A stretch of 37,848 bases of DNA, from NCBI GenBank assembly GCA_027081065.1, contig JALWLW010000105.1, forward strand, positions 1 to 37,848, read 5' to 3'. Both the position numbers and the translations under genes were made by a program. Below the pieces are notes generated by a model. The model saw only the letters and a list, made by a program, of their open reading frames with translations. It ran no database searches and was not told the DNA's origin. Source of the stretch: Campylobacteraceae bacterium (GTDB lineage: Bacteria > Campylobacterota > Campylobacteria > Campylobacterales > Sulfurovaceae). Position 1 is the stretch's first letter. Every line of letters begins with the position of its first letter. Below, piece by piece: positions 13,990 to 22,265 of the stretch.

Positions 13990-15909
13990 TTACAGACCTT
14001 TAAGTGCTAATAATAACTCAGAAAAAACAGCTGCACGTGTCTTTTTGTCATTATCGGTCATCATATAAATAACTTCACTTAGCTTTTCTGGAACTTTGGG
14101 GTTAAGTTGTGTCACTTCATCCCGTGTAATTTTTCGTGCTTGAACTAAGACTGGTTCAAACTCTTCAACTCCTGCATAACGCTTTTCCCCAGTTAAAAGT
14201 TTAAATAGTTTGAGTCCAAAATGGAAAATCTCAAAGTTTTCTTTTTTCAATGTTTTTGGTTTATTCTCTAGTTCTAAGCATAGCTCTAAGCCTAGCTTTT
14301 CATTTAAAACATAGTTGATTTTAGTAAAAAATGCTAAGGCTTGGTAAGAGTAATTTGCAGACAAATAACGCTCTTCAAAAGTCTCAAAAGTTTCACCTCG
14401 TTTTTTTAATCGTGCATAGGTTTTAAGTAGATATTTGACATGATGTTTGGCTTCGGTGATGGGCAAGGTTTTGTGTAACATATGAGCTTCTTGTGCCTCA
14501 CGGGTGATTTTTCCACCTATAAAAATGTGTACCCCATCTACTTTATTACCCTCGTCATCTTTGGCTTTACAACCTTCAAACCCAATGTCTGCAATACCAT
14601 GAACCCCACAACCTTTAGGACAAGCCGACCAGTTCATGCGTACCATTCCATTTTCTATGGCAACTTCTTCTTTTAAGAAGTTTGCCATTTCAATGGCATC
14701 TGGTTTATTAGGAATGACCCCAAACGAACAAGTAGCAGTTCCAGCACAGGCTATCATGTCATTAAAGTAGATGTTGTTAAATTTGTTGTATTTAGAAAAA
14801 ATAGTGGTTGACTCAAAAGCAGGAAGGGCTGACTTGTCAATGTCTACGACGTACACATTTTGGTCATATGTTAAACGTAGGTCACCAGAACCAAAATTTT
14901 TGGCTCTGGTTGCTAGGGCTATCATGTCTGTACCTGAAAAAATTCCAGAAGGGACAATGACTTTATGAGCATATTTTCCATTACGTTGTAAAACTTTGTT
15001 TGCTCCTAAAGCAATGCTTTGTGACTGAACAACTGTTTGTCCAGCCGTGGCGAAGTTAGCTCCAGCTTTTTCTTTAACTGCATTTATAAAAGCTTCAACT
15101 CCTACATCTTGTAGTAAAAAGTGTAAACGGTTTTTGTTACGGTTGTCTCTGTATCCAAAGGTTTTAAAAGTCTCTAAGAGTGCCATGAAAAAGCTTGGTA
15201 CTTCCTCCGTACTTACAAATGTGTTGGCATCTTTAGCTTGAATGCCAACTCTTGCACCCAAGTAGACATTGAACCCAAATTCACCATCTTTGTTGGCTAA
15301 AACAAAACAACAGTCATGCCCAAAAATGTTACAAGAGTTGGACATAGAACCTAAAATTCCTGTGTTAAATTTACGAGGTAAGACAGAAATCCATTCGCTG
15401 TTTTCAATAATGAGGCTTTGTAGCTCTTTGACTATCGGTGTTACATCAATAATATTGTCAAAAGCCAAACCCTCTAGTGGGTCAGCCACAATGTTACGTG
15501 GGTTGTCAACACCTGTTTGAAAGGTACTAATGCCTACTTCTTGTAACTCAGCTAAAACTTTAGCAATGTCTTCTATTTGTAAATAACGAAGTTCTATTTG
15601 CATACGTGTGGTAATGTCTATGTAGTCGTTTCCATATTTCTTTGCTACTTCACCAATTCGAATGGCTTGTTCATTGTTAAGCTGACCAATAGGAACACGA
15701 ACTCTTAGCATAAAGTCTTCGCCCTTGTCAAAAAGCCCAAAACATTTTAAAAAGTAAGCAGAGTCTTCTTTAGCTAAACCATCATATCCAGCTGCTGCTA
15801 TGGCTTCAAGTTGTGCATGAACGTCCATTGGACTTTTAAGTGCTTTGGTTGCTTCTACTTTGTTAACTTTTTTGCTTCGTGCTTCTAGTGCTTTGGCTAG
15901 TACAGACAT
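13990..15909 (-). CDS. nirA: Nitrite reductase, siroheme/4Fe-4S (NirA type)
   Basis: Six-electron reduction of nitrite to ammonium in the cytoplasm. The duplicated nitrite/sulfite reductase fold is seen in two half-domain motifs (FMLRVRVPIGQLNNEQ and GTDMIALATRAKNFG), and the siroheme/[4Fe-4S] ligands are CAGTATC (about 388-394, C-x5-C) and CPKGC (about 427-431, C-x3-C). Assignment as nitrite rather than sulfite reductase rests on the nasA, dmsBC and nitrate transporter neighbours. At 639 residues it is longer than the usual ferredoxin-NirA (about 510-560); about 120 residues after the core, from near residue 520, have no domain I recognise. Stop and next start are one base apart, so translation is coupled with dmsBC. 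Confidence 0.88.
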   Translation of the reverse strand: MSVLAKALEARSKKVNKVEATKALKSPMDVHAQLEAIAAAGYDGLAKEDSAYFLKCFGLFDKGEDFMLRVRVPIGQLNNEQAIRIGEVAKKYGNDYIDITTRMQIELRYLQIEDIAKVLAELQEVGISTFQTGVDNPRNIVADPLEGLAFDNIIDVTPIVKELQSLIIENSEWISVLPRKFNTGILGSMSNSCNIFGHDCCFVLANKDGEFGFNVYLGARVGIQAKDANTFVSTEEVPSFFMALLETFKTFGYRDNRNKNRLHFLLQDVGVEAFINAVKEKAGANFATAGQTVVQSQSIALGANKVLQRNGKYAHKVIVPSGIFSGTDMIALATRAKNFGSGDLRLTYDQNVYVVDIDKSALPAFESTTIFSKYNKFNNIYFNDMIACAGTATCSFGVIPNKPDAIEMANFLKEEVAIENGMVRMNWSACPKGCGVHGIADIGFEGCKAKDDEGNKVDGVHIFIGGKITREAQEAHMLHKTLPITEAKHHVKYLLKTYARLKKRGETFETFEERYLSANYSYQALAFFTKINYVLNEKLGLELCLELENKPKTLKKENFEIFHFGLKLFKLLTGEKRYAGVEEFEPVLVQARKITRDEVTQLNPKVPEKLSEVIYMMTDNDKKTRAAVFSELLLALKGL

Positions 15910-15941
15910 ATGAACCCCAATTAATTTTTGATTTATAATTT

Positions 15942-15947
15942 ATTATA
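15942..15947 (-). promoter_or_regulatory. -10 box of the nirA operon
   Basis: TATAAT read on the minus strand, 32 bases before the nirA ATG, in an AT-rich divergent region. It points away from the narK promoter. Confidence 0.5.
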
Positions 15948-15963
15948 GTTAAATAGTTTAGAT

Positions 15964-15989
15964 AATAATAAAGATAACTGTTTATTATT
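15964..15989. promoter_or_regulatory. Inverted repeat between nirA and narK
   Basis: Perfect 9-bp arms AATAATAAA and TTTATTATT with an 8-base spacer, in the middle of the divergent intergenic region. This suits a shared regulator site for both nitrate-assimilation transcripts. Low GC makes chance repeats likelier. Confidence 0.4.
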
Positions 15990-16054
15990 TAACCAAAATA
16001 TTAAAATGTTTAAAAAATAACCATATAAATTGTAAAATTGTTCAATATATAGTC

Positions 16055-16075
16055 TATAATTATTTCAAATAATTA
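16055..16075 (+). promoter_or_regulatory. narK promoter with overlapping palindrome
   Basis: TATAAT at 16055-16060 is the -10 box. A 19-bp palindrome (arms TAATTATTT and AAATAATTA around one C, 16057-16075) overlaps it and the expected start point near 16067, the position for a repressor. Confidence 0.45.
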
Positions 16076-16090
16076 GAATAAGGGGTTATT

Positions 16091-17371
16091 ATGGCAGGAT
16101 TTAAGTCTTTAAAAGGACAGGGGCATACACCAACGCTTTTTGCAGCGTTTATCTATTTTGACATGAGTTTTATGATTTGGATGATTTTAGGTCCTATTTC
16201 ATCAGAGATTATTGATTCATTTGCAGCAGCTGGATTTATGATGACTATGGGACAAAAGTCAACTTTACTATCTCTTCCTATTCTTTCAGGGGCATTACTA
16301 CGAATAGTTCTTGGATTTGGGGTTGATAAGCTAGGTGCTAAGAAGACAGCACTTATTGCTCAAGCAATTGTTATAGTAGCTCTGTTTTTTGCGTACTCTT
16401 TGGGCTCAAATATCTCTTATAACCAACTACTGGTGGTAGCAGTACTTCTAGGTTTTGCAGGAGCTTCTTTTGCTGTGGCACTTCCACAAGCTGGTCAGTG
16501 GTATCCACCAAAGTTACAAGGTTTAGTTTTAGGTATTGCTGGTTCAGCAAACTTCGGAGCAGTGATGGGCTTTCTATTCTCCCCTAAAATTGCAGAATAC
16601 TATGGTTGGCAAATGGTTTTCTTGGTAGCTGGTTTTTTAGCATTGAGTCTTTTTGTTACTTATGCATTGATTACCAAAGATGCACCTCCTTCTGTGTTTA
16701 AGTCGCGACCTAAAAAGCTTTCTGACTATGTGAAACTACTTAAAGACAAAGATACTTGGTGGTTTAACCTATTTTATGTTATTTCATTTGGTGGCTTTGT
16801 AGGTTTTGGGGTTTTCTTAAAGCTTTACTTGACGGATACTTACCCTGAAGAGTTAAAAACTTTAGGTCTCTCTTGGTTTAGCGAGACGAACATTAAAGTG
16901 ATGGCTGGGTACTTTGGGGCATTATTTGTCTTTGGTGGTACGGTTTTACGCCCAATTGGTGGGGGGATTGCTGATAAAATTGGAGGCATTAAAGCCCTTT
17001 ATATTTTCTTCTCTGTAGTTGTTGTGAGTGTAACACTTATTGCCCTTATGCCAATGCCTTTTTTAGTAATTATATTATTATTCTTTATAACTATGTCAAG
17101 CCTTGGTATGGCAAATGGTGCAGTTTTTCAGCTTGTTCCACAGCGTTTTGCCAAAGACATTGGGGTCATGGTAGGAATCGTAGGAGCAGCTGGAGGACTT
17201 GGGGGAACAGCTCTCATTAAGACACTTGGATGGTCACAAAGTACTTTTGATGGGTATATGGTTGGGTTCTTAATTTTTGCAGGAGTTGCATTAATTGCAA
17301 TTATCGGTCTTGGTATGGTTAAGACACGTTGGCGTACTACTTGGGGTGTTCAAGCTGGAGGACGGATTTAG
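16091..17371 (+). CDS. narK: Nitrate/nitrite transporter of the MFS NarK/NasA family
   Basis: A 426-residue, 12-helix carrier that brings nitrate across the inner membrane. The two substrate-binding Arg of NarK proteins are recognisable in LRIVLGFGVDKLGAKK (helix 2 end, with the MFS loop motif) and LRPIGGGIADKIGG (second-half equivalent). Nitrate-signature glycine-rich stretches are GFAGASFAVALPQAG and GAAGGLGGTAL. The gene diverges from nirA and is followed 44 bases later by the phosphatase/kinase gene. AAGGGG lies seven bases before the ATG. The assimilation setting suggests nitrate uptake; nitrite export cannot be excluded. Confidence 0.9.
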   Translation: MAGFKSLKGQGHTPTLFAAFIYFDMSFMIWMILGPISSEIIDSFAAAGFMMTMGQKSTLLSLPILSGALLRIVLGFGVDKLGAKKTALIAQAIVIVALFFAYSLGSNISYNQLLVVAVLLGFAGASFAVALPQAGQWYPPKLQGLVLGIAGSANFGAVMGFLFSPKIAEYYGWQMVFLVAGFLALSLFVTYALITKDAPPSVFKSRPKKLSDYVKLLKDKDTWWFNLFYVISFGGFVGFGVFLKLYLTDTYPEELKTLGLSWFSETNIKVMAGYFGALFVFGGTVLRPIGGGIADKIGGIKALYIFFSVVVVSVTLIALMPMPFLVIILLFFITMSSLGMANGAVFQLVPQRFAKDIGVMVGIVGAAGGLGGTALIKTLGWSQSTFDGYMVGFLIFAGVALIAIIGLGMVKTRWRTTWGVQAGGRI

Positions 17372-17415
17372 AATTCGTTGACTTGTCATAAAATGTTTTC
17401 AATAAAAGGATATGT

Positions 17416-19050
17416 ATGGGAAAACAGAACATAAGCACTTCAGGATTTTCTTTGGTCAAAGGAAAAGATCTTAAGGGTGATGACTATTTTGATGTCAAGG
17501 TTATTGGAAACTTAACTGTTGCTATTGTGTGTGATGGGGTAGGTTCAGCTGATGAGGGAGCTGAGGCTGCTAGACGGGTTACGACACACCTTATGAGTAA
17601 CTTTAAAAATCGTCCCAATTCTTGGAGTATTGAGAAGTCTATTAAAACTTTTATTGCTTCAATCAATGCTATTCTTTATGAAGAGTCCATGATTAATTAT
17701 GAGCGTCCCGAGTTGGTTACGACATTGGCTTTGGTGATTATTGAGGGTGACCGAATGTATGCAGCTAATGTAGGGGATAGTCGTATTTATTTACAAAGAA
17801 ATGGGATTATGTCACAACTTTCTCATGACCATGTAATGGAAGAAGAGGGTTATGATGGGGTTTTAACTCAAGCTATGGGTATTGAGAAAGAGATTACACC
17901 TTATTATTTTGAAAATATTATTAATGCAAAAGATAAAATTTTGCTCTGTTCGGATGGACTTTATACTTTAGTTGATGATAATACTTTATCTAGCTGTATT
18001 CCTAATGGGGCACACCATTTAGTTAAACGGGCATCTAAACTTATGGAAGATAATCTTCCTGATGATACCACAGCTGTAGTTATTGATGTTTTAGGGATTG
18101 ACCCAGTTATTGAACTAAGAGATTTAAATCTTAAAATACCTGAGTATTTAGAAGAGGGAATGGTCATAGATGATTATAAGCTAGAAAAGTCTTTAATTCA
18201 AAACAATCGTACTTGGCTGTGTTCTAAAAGAGGACAAAATTATGTTTTAAAATTTGCACCCGTTGAGGCAATTGAAGATAATAATATTCTTGACCTTTAT
18301 GTGAAAGAGGCATGGAATTCAAATAGATTGAAAGCAGGTTTTTTTCCCAAAGCTGTTTTACCGAAGAAACGTACACATCGTTATTATGTGATGAAAGCGT
18401 TAAAAGGAACAGATCTAAAAGCGTATTTAAAGAAGCGAAGACTTTCTATTGATGATACTGTTAATTTAGCAAAGATGCTTTTAAAAATGGGACAGTATCT
18501 TTTAAAGTTTGATTTAGTTCATGGGGACATTAAACCTGAAAATATTATGATAAGTGAACGTGATGGTAAAAAGGTTTTTAAGGTTATTGATTTCGGTTCT
18601 ATGACAGAGCTTTATAGTATTAGTTCAAATGCTGGAACACCTTCATATTTAGCACCAGAGCGTTTTACAGGAGGTAGTATTAATGAGTCAAGTGAGATTT
18701 ATTCTATAGGGGTAACACTTTATGAGTGCTTGACTCAACATTATCCTTATGGAGAGATAGAACCTTTTCAAACACCAAATTTTAAAAAAGTTACTCCGTT
18801 GAGTAAATATAATAAAAATATTCCTAATTGGCTTTGTTCAGTTGTTTTTAGAGCTACAGAGAAAGAGAGTGATTTGCGTTATAAAAATTATTCTGAAATG
18901 TTATTTGATCTTTCTAATCCTTTAAAAGTGAAACCATACTTTGATAAGAAAACTTCATTAATAGAACGACAACCTGTGTTATTTTATCGGACACTTTTTG
19001 GACTTTCGTTTATAGGTAATATAATTTTAGGAATAATATTATTAAAGTAA
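17416..19050 (+). CDS. Bifunctional PP2C-type phosphatase / Ser-Thr protein kinase with C-terminal membrane anchor
   Basis: A 544-residue chimera. Residues 1 to about 240 are a PP2C phosphatase with its metal acids in VCDGVGSADEG, YAANVGDSRIYLQ, LLCSDGLYTLVDD and DDTTAVV. Residues about 250-510 are a protein kinase: VLKFAP with the ATP Lys, LVHGDIKPENIM as catalytic loop (HGD, so Arg of HRD is lost), DFGSM, and SYLAPERF of the P+1 region. The glycine loop is poor (LEKSLIQNNRTW). A final helix (LFGLSFIGNIILGIILL, about 525-543) anchors it to the membrane. Such two-headed genes are found beside nitrate transporters in other proteobacteria, so it probably controls transport or reduction by phosphorylation; the target is unknown. 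AAGGA precedes the start, and a terminator follows. Confidence 0.88.
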   Translation: MGKQNISTSGFSLVKGKDLKGDDYFDVKVIGNLTVAIVCDGVGSADEGAEAARRVTTHLMSNFKNRPNSWSIEKSIKTFIASINAILYEESMINYERPELVTTLALVIIEGDRMYAANVGDSRIYLQRNGIMSQLSHDHVMEEEGYDGVLTQAMGIEKEITPYYFENIINAKDKILLCSDGLYTLVDDNTLSSCIPNGAHHLVKRASKLMEDNLPDDTTAVVIDVLGIDPVIELRDLNLKIPEYLEEGMVIDDYKLEKSLIQNNRTWLCSKRGQNYVLKFAPVEAIEDNNILDLYVKEAWNSNRLKAGFFPKAVLPKKRTHRYYVMKALKGTDLKAYLKKRRLSIDDTVNLAKMLLKMGQYLLKFDLVHGDIKPENIMISERDGKKVFKVIDFGSMTELYSISSNAGTPSYLAPERFTGGSINESSEIYSIGVTLYECLTQHYPYGEIEPFQTPNFKKVTPLSKYNKNIPNWLCSVVFRATEKESDLRYKNYSEMLFDLSNPLKVKPYFDKKTSLIERQPVLFYRTLFGLSFIGNIILGIILLK

Positions 19051-19075
19051 AGCATCTTGAGAAGAGATGCTTTTA
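19049..19075 (+). terminator. Terminator after the phosphatase/kinase gene
   Basis: AAAGCATCT and AGATGCTTT pair (9 bp, 7-base loop), ending in TTTT; the first bases are part of the stop codon. This closes the narK-kinase transcript and separates it from amt. Confidence 0.7.
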
Positions 19076-19149
19076 GGAGAGAATGTGAAAATAACAAAAA
19101 ATATTAATATATTTAATTTTGTTTCAAGGGAATTATAATCTATTTTTTG

Positions 19150-19204
19150 GGTTAAATTAACCTGTTAATTGATTCTTCAAGATTAAATAAAGTTATACTA
19201 TAAT
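19150..19204 (+). promoter_or_regulatory. amt-glnK promoter with upstream palindrome
   Basis: TATAAT at 19199-19204 is the -10 box, 30 bases before the amt ATG. GGTTAA-A-TTAACC, a perfect palindrome at 19150-19162, is centred about 55 bases upstream of the expected start point. No sigma-54 -24/-12 pattern is seen. Confidence 0.45.
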
Positions 19205-19233
19205 CATTCAATATAAAATGAAGGAGTAGATTT

Positions 19234-20544
19234 ATGAAAAATAAATTTCTAATACTGCCAACACTGTTAGCTTTACCAATTTTGGCTTTTTCAGAGGATA
19301 AACTCGATACTGGTGATACAGCGTGGATGATGGTTTCAATAGCATTTGTATTGCTAATGACACCAGCAGGTCTTGCACTTTTTTACTCAGGTATGACAAG
19401 AAGTAAAAATGCACTGAATACCTTTTCAATGGTTACGGGAGCATTTGTTCTTGCATTTGTGGTTTGGATTGTTGCTGGGTATTCAATTGCTTTTGGTGCA
19501 AATGAAAATGCAATGCTTCAAAATGTATTTGGTGGTTTTGGAAACGTAATGCTTGATGGTATTAAGTGGACAGACTTAAGTGGAACCTACCCTACTTATG
19601 TATTTATTGCTTTCCAAGGTACTTTTTCTGCGATTACAGTTGCTATTGCCTCTGGCTCAGTCATTGGTCGTATGAAGTTTTCAACATGGATGGTAGTTGT
19701 TGCTTTATGGGGAATTTTAGTTTACGCTCCTATTACACACATGGTATGGGGTGGTGATGGTGCTTACCTTTTTGATGCTGGTGCATTAGACTTTGCTGGT
19801 GGTACTGTTGTACATATGAATGGTGGTTTAGCTGGTCTTGTTCTTGCTATCTTAGTTGGAAAAAGAGCTGGATTTAATACAACAGCCATGAAACCTTTCT
19901 CAATTATCTTAACAGCAGTGGGAGCTGCATTATTATGGTTTGGTTGGTATGGATTTAACGGTGGTTCTGCATTTGGTGCAAATGCTATTGCTGGTCTTGC
20001 TATACTTACAACAACTATTGCCACGGCTGCTGGTGCAGTTACATGGATGCTAATTGAGTGGTTCATGTATAAAAAACCTACACTTCTTGGAATTGCTTCT
20101 GGTATTATTGCTGGATTGGTAGCCATTACCCCTGCTGCTGGATTTGTTGATGTGACTGGTGCATTTATTATTGGTATTGTTGGTTCAATAATTGCTTTCT
20201 TTGGTGTTGTTAAACTTAAGAAAATATTTGGTTATGATGATTCTCTTGATGCTTTTGGTATTCACTTTTTAGCAGGTCTTTGGGGAGCATTGGCAACAGC
20301 ATTCTTCGCATTGAATGATCAAGATTTACTTTGGGATGGACCACTTAAAGAGTCTGGAGATAGAATGGGACAATTTATGGTTCAACTTGAATCAGTATTG
20401 ATTGTTGGTCTTTGGACATTAGTTGGTACAGTAATTGTTTATTTCATTGCTTCAGCACTTACAGGTGGTGGTAGAGTAAGTGAAGAGTGTGAAAGTGACG
20501 GTCTTGATGAGTCAATTCATGGTGAAAGAGGAATGAACCTTTAA
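19234..20544 (+). CDS. amt: Ammonium transporter
   Basis: A 436-residue Amt-family channel for ammonium in the inner membrane. It starts with a cleavable-looking signal peptide (MKNKFLILPTLLALPILAFSE), usual for Amt. The substrate-site and pore features include PAGLALFYSGM in the first helices, the pore His pair in VVHMNGGLAGL and FGIHFLAGLWGA, and GFNGGSAFGAN. The cytoplasmic C-terminal tail (GGGRVSEECESDGLDESIHGERGMNL in total) is the PII docking region. glnK follows 36 bases later, so PII should block this channel when nitrogen is plentiful. AAGGAG is seven bases before the ATG. Confidence 0.96.
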   Translation: MKNKFLILPTLLALPILAFSEDKLDTGDTAWMMVSIAFVLLMTPAGLALFYSGMTRSKNALNTFSMVTGAFVLAFVVWIVAGYSIAFGANENAMLQNVFGGFGNVMLDGIKWTDLSGTYPTYVFIAFQGTFSAITVAIASGSVIGRMKFSTWMVVVALWGILVYAPITHMVWGGDGAYLFDAGALDFAGGTVVHMNGGLAGLVLAILVGKRAGFNTTAMKPFSIILTAVGAALLWFGWYGFNGGSAFGANAIAGLAILTTTIATAAGAVTWMLIEWFMYKKPTLLGIASGIIAGLVAITPAAGFVDVTGAFIIGIVGSIIAFFGVVKLKKIFGYDDSLDAFGIHFLAGLWGALATAFFALNDQDLLWDGPLKESGDRMGQFMVQLESVLIVGLWTLVGTVIVYFIASALTGGGRVSEECESDGLDESIHGERGMNL

Positions 20545-20547
20545 TAG

Positions 20548-20922
<375 letters not shown>

Positions 20923-20952
20923 ACTAAAAGGTTTATGTATAACTTTTTATAA

Positions 20953-20971
20953 TCGGAGTAATTCACTCCGA
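20953..20971 (+). terminator. Hairpin after glnK
   Basis: TCGGAGT pairs with ACTCCGA around AATTC (7 bp). No T run follows, but the GC-rich stem in AT-rich DNA right after glnK suggests a transcript end, just before the globin promoter. Confidence 0.5.
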
Positions 20972-20974
20972 CTC

Positions 20975-21016
20975 TTGATAATTGTCAATTTAATAATTTA
21001 TTTTTTACACTATAAT
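20975..21016 (+). promoter_or_regulatory. Globin promoter with FNR/CRP-like box at about -41.5
   Basis: TTGAT-AATT-GTCAA at 20975-20988 matches the Fnr-type consensus TTGAT-N4-ATCAA except one base. TATAAT at 21011-21016 is the -10 box, giving a start point near 21023, so the box centre (20981.5) is at about -41.5, the classical class II activator position. The most likely factor is the Crp/Fnr-type protein encoded downstream. Confidence 0.6.
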
Positions 21017-21046
21017 TTATTCATCAAAATATTTCAAGGATATATA

Positions 21047-21469
21047 ATGAACGAAACAACAAAAGCAATTATTAAATCGACAGCTCCTGTATTAAAAGAA
21101 CATGGTGAAGCAATTACAACAGCTATGTATAAAATTCTTTTTACAAAATACCCAGAGACTCAAGAGCTTTTTAAAGATGCCGAACCTGATCAATATAAAA
21201 AATTAGCAGCAATGGTTTATGCCTATGCAGCGAACATTGATAATTTAGATTCTTTACAAAAAGGTATTAACAAAGTAGCTCAAATTCATGTTGATGTTAA
21301 AATTTTACCTAAACATTATCCATGGGTTGGTGAATCACTTCTTAGAGCTATTCAAGAGGTACTTGGTGATGCCGCTACACCTGAGATTATGAATGCATGG
21401 GAAGAAGCTTATGGTTTCTTAGCTGAAGTATTTATTGCTAGAGAACAAGAAATTTACGCAGAACAGTAA
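21047..21469 (+). CDS. Single-domain globin (Cgb/Vgb type)
   Basis: A 140-residue haem protein like the flavohaemoglobin globin domain without its reductase; in Campylobacter such a globin (Cgb) detoxifies nitric oxide. Visible features are the B-helix Tyr in ITTAMYKILF, CD Phe in YPETQELFKD, the E-helix run QYKKLAAMVYAYAANIDNL with probable distal Gln, the proximal His in AQIHVDVKILPKHYPWVG and the LGDAATPEIMNAWEEAYGFLA tail, split here for clarity. I use the ATG at 21047 (MNETTKAIIKS), with AAGGA six bases upstream; an in-frame ATG at 20975 would lie within the promoter. A Crp/Fnr gene follows 42 bases downstream. Confidence 0.92.
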   Translation: MNETTKAIIKSTAPVLKEHGEAITTAMYKILFTKYPETQELFKDAEPDQYKKLAAMVYAYAANIDNLDSLQKGINKVAQIHVDVKILPKHYPWVGESLLRAIQEVLGDAATPEIMNAWEEAYGFLAEVFIAREQEIYAEQ

Positions 21470-21490
21470 AGATGAACCTTTAATAGCATA

Positions 21491-21518
21491 TTTGCATGAT
21501 ATAATCATATCATGCAAA
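21491..21518 (+). promoter_or_regulatory. 28-bp palindrome holding the -10 box and start codon of the Crp-like gene
   Basis: Arms TTTGCATGATAT and ATATCATGCAAA are perfect 12-bp complements around AATC. TATAAT (21500-21505) lies inside, and a start point seven bases further on falls on the ATG at 21512. There is no Shine-Dalgarno sequence, so the transcript may be leaderless. Autorepression by binding the palindrome is likely. Confidence 0.55.
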
Positions 21519-22138
21519 ATAAATCAATTATTACAATTCTTTCAGAAATGAATATGTTTAGCTCATTAAATGAAGCAGAACTGCATAAACTTGCCAATAT
21601 CTCTTATATTTCAGAATACAAAGAAGGGGCAACCTTGTTTTTGAAAGGGGATATCTCTAATTATCTTATGCTTCTTATTGATGGTATTGTCAGTATTTTT
21701 AAACATGACAATAAAGGTAATGAAATTGTCATTGGGTATTTTACACGTTACCGATTTTTAGCAGAACCTGCAACCTTGCGTCATACTCCTTTGCCTTCTT
21801 CGGCTACTTTTAAATCTGATGGGGCAATTTTGAAAATAGATTTAGAGAAGTTTGAGACACTTTTTATGTCAAATCCTCAGGTATCCCATGCGATTATTCA
21901 ATCACTTTTGCAAAAAATTGAGCTACTTCAGCAAAATATTCATTTTAACATCGCTTCTAACTCTGCTGAAAAAATTCTCTTTTTTTACCAACAAAATCCA
22001 AAATTGAGTTTAGATTTAAAACAATATGAAATTGCGTCCATCTTAGGCATGGTTCCAGAGACTTTTTCACGCAATATTAGAAAGCTAGTGAAAGAAAAAA
22101 GATTAGTAAAAGTTAGTACTGGATATAAAATTATTTAA
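21512..22138 (+). CDS. Crp/Fnr-family regulator, NssR-like
   Basis: A 208-residue regulator with an N-terminal cyclic-nucleotide-like beta barrel (YKEGATLFLKGDISNYLMLLIDG, RFLAEPATL), a long dimer helix and a C-terminal helix-turn-helix (LDLKQYEIASILGMVPETFSRNIRKL). It has no Cys, so no FNR-type cluster. PETFSRNIRKL is the recognition helix; Glu and Arg there fit Fnr-type boxes. By position, 42 bases after the globin, it resembles NssR of Campylobacter, which controls globin genes under nitrosative stress. This is inference from neighbourhood. The start ATG at 21512 has no ribosome site; the next Met codons (residues 13 and 15) lack one as well. Confidence 0.85.
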   Translation: MQNKSIITILSEMNMFSSLNEAELHKLANISYISEYKEGATLFLKGDISNYLMLLIDGIVSIFKHDNKGNEIVIGYFTRYRFLAEPATLRHTPLPSSATFKSDGAILKIDLEKFETLFMSNPQVSHAIIQSLLQKIELLQQNIHFNIASNSAEKILFFYQQNPKLSLDLKQYEIASILGMVPETFSRNIRKLVKEKRLVKVSTGYKII

Positions 22139-22265
22139 TACCTAGCTAAGCACTTGCGTATTCTTGTAACGTGGATAGGGAATAACTAATATTTATCTTA
22201 GCTATAAAAAAAAATTATAGTATTTTTGTTACACTCCATTTATCAATAACTACTAGGGACAAAAT

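Noticed and set aside
19169..19182. TTGATTCTTCAA upstream of amt as an FNR-type box.
   Set aside because: The half-sites TTGA and TCAA are only four bases apart instead of six, so it does not fit the dimer.
20975..21046. Longer globin beginning with MIIVNLIIYFLHYN, suggesting a membrane-anchored form.
   Set aside because: This start lies within the promoter and regulatory box; the ATG at 21047 has a good ribosome site and matches the family start.
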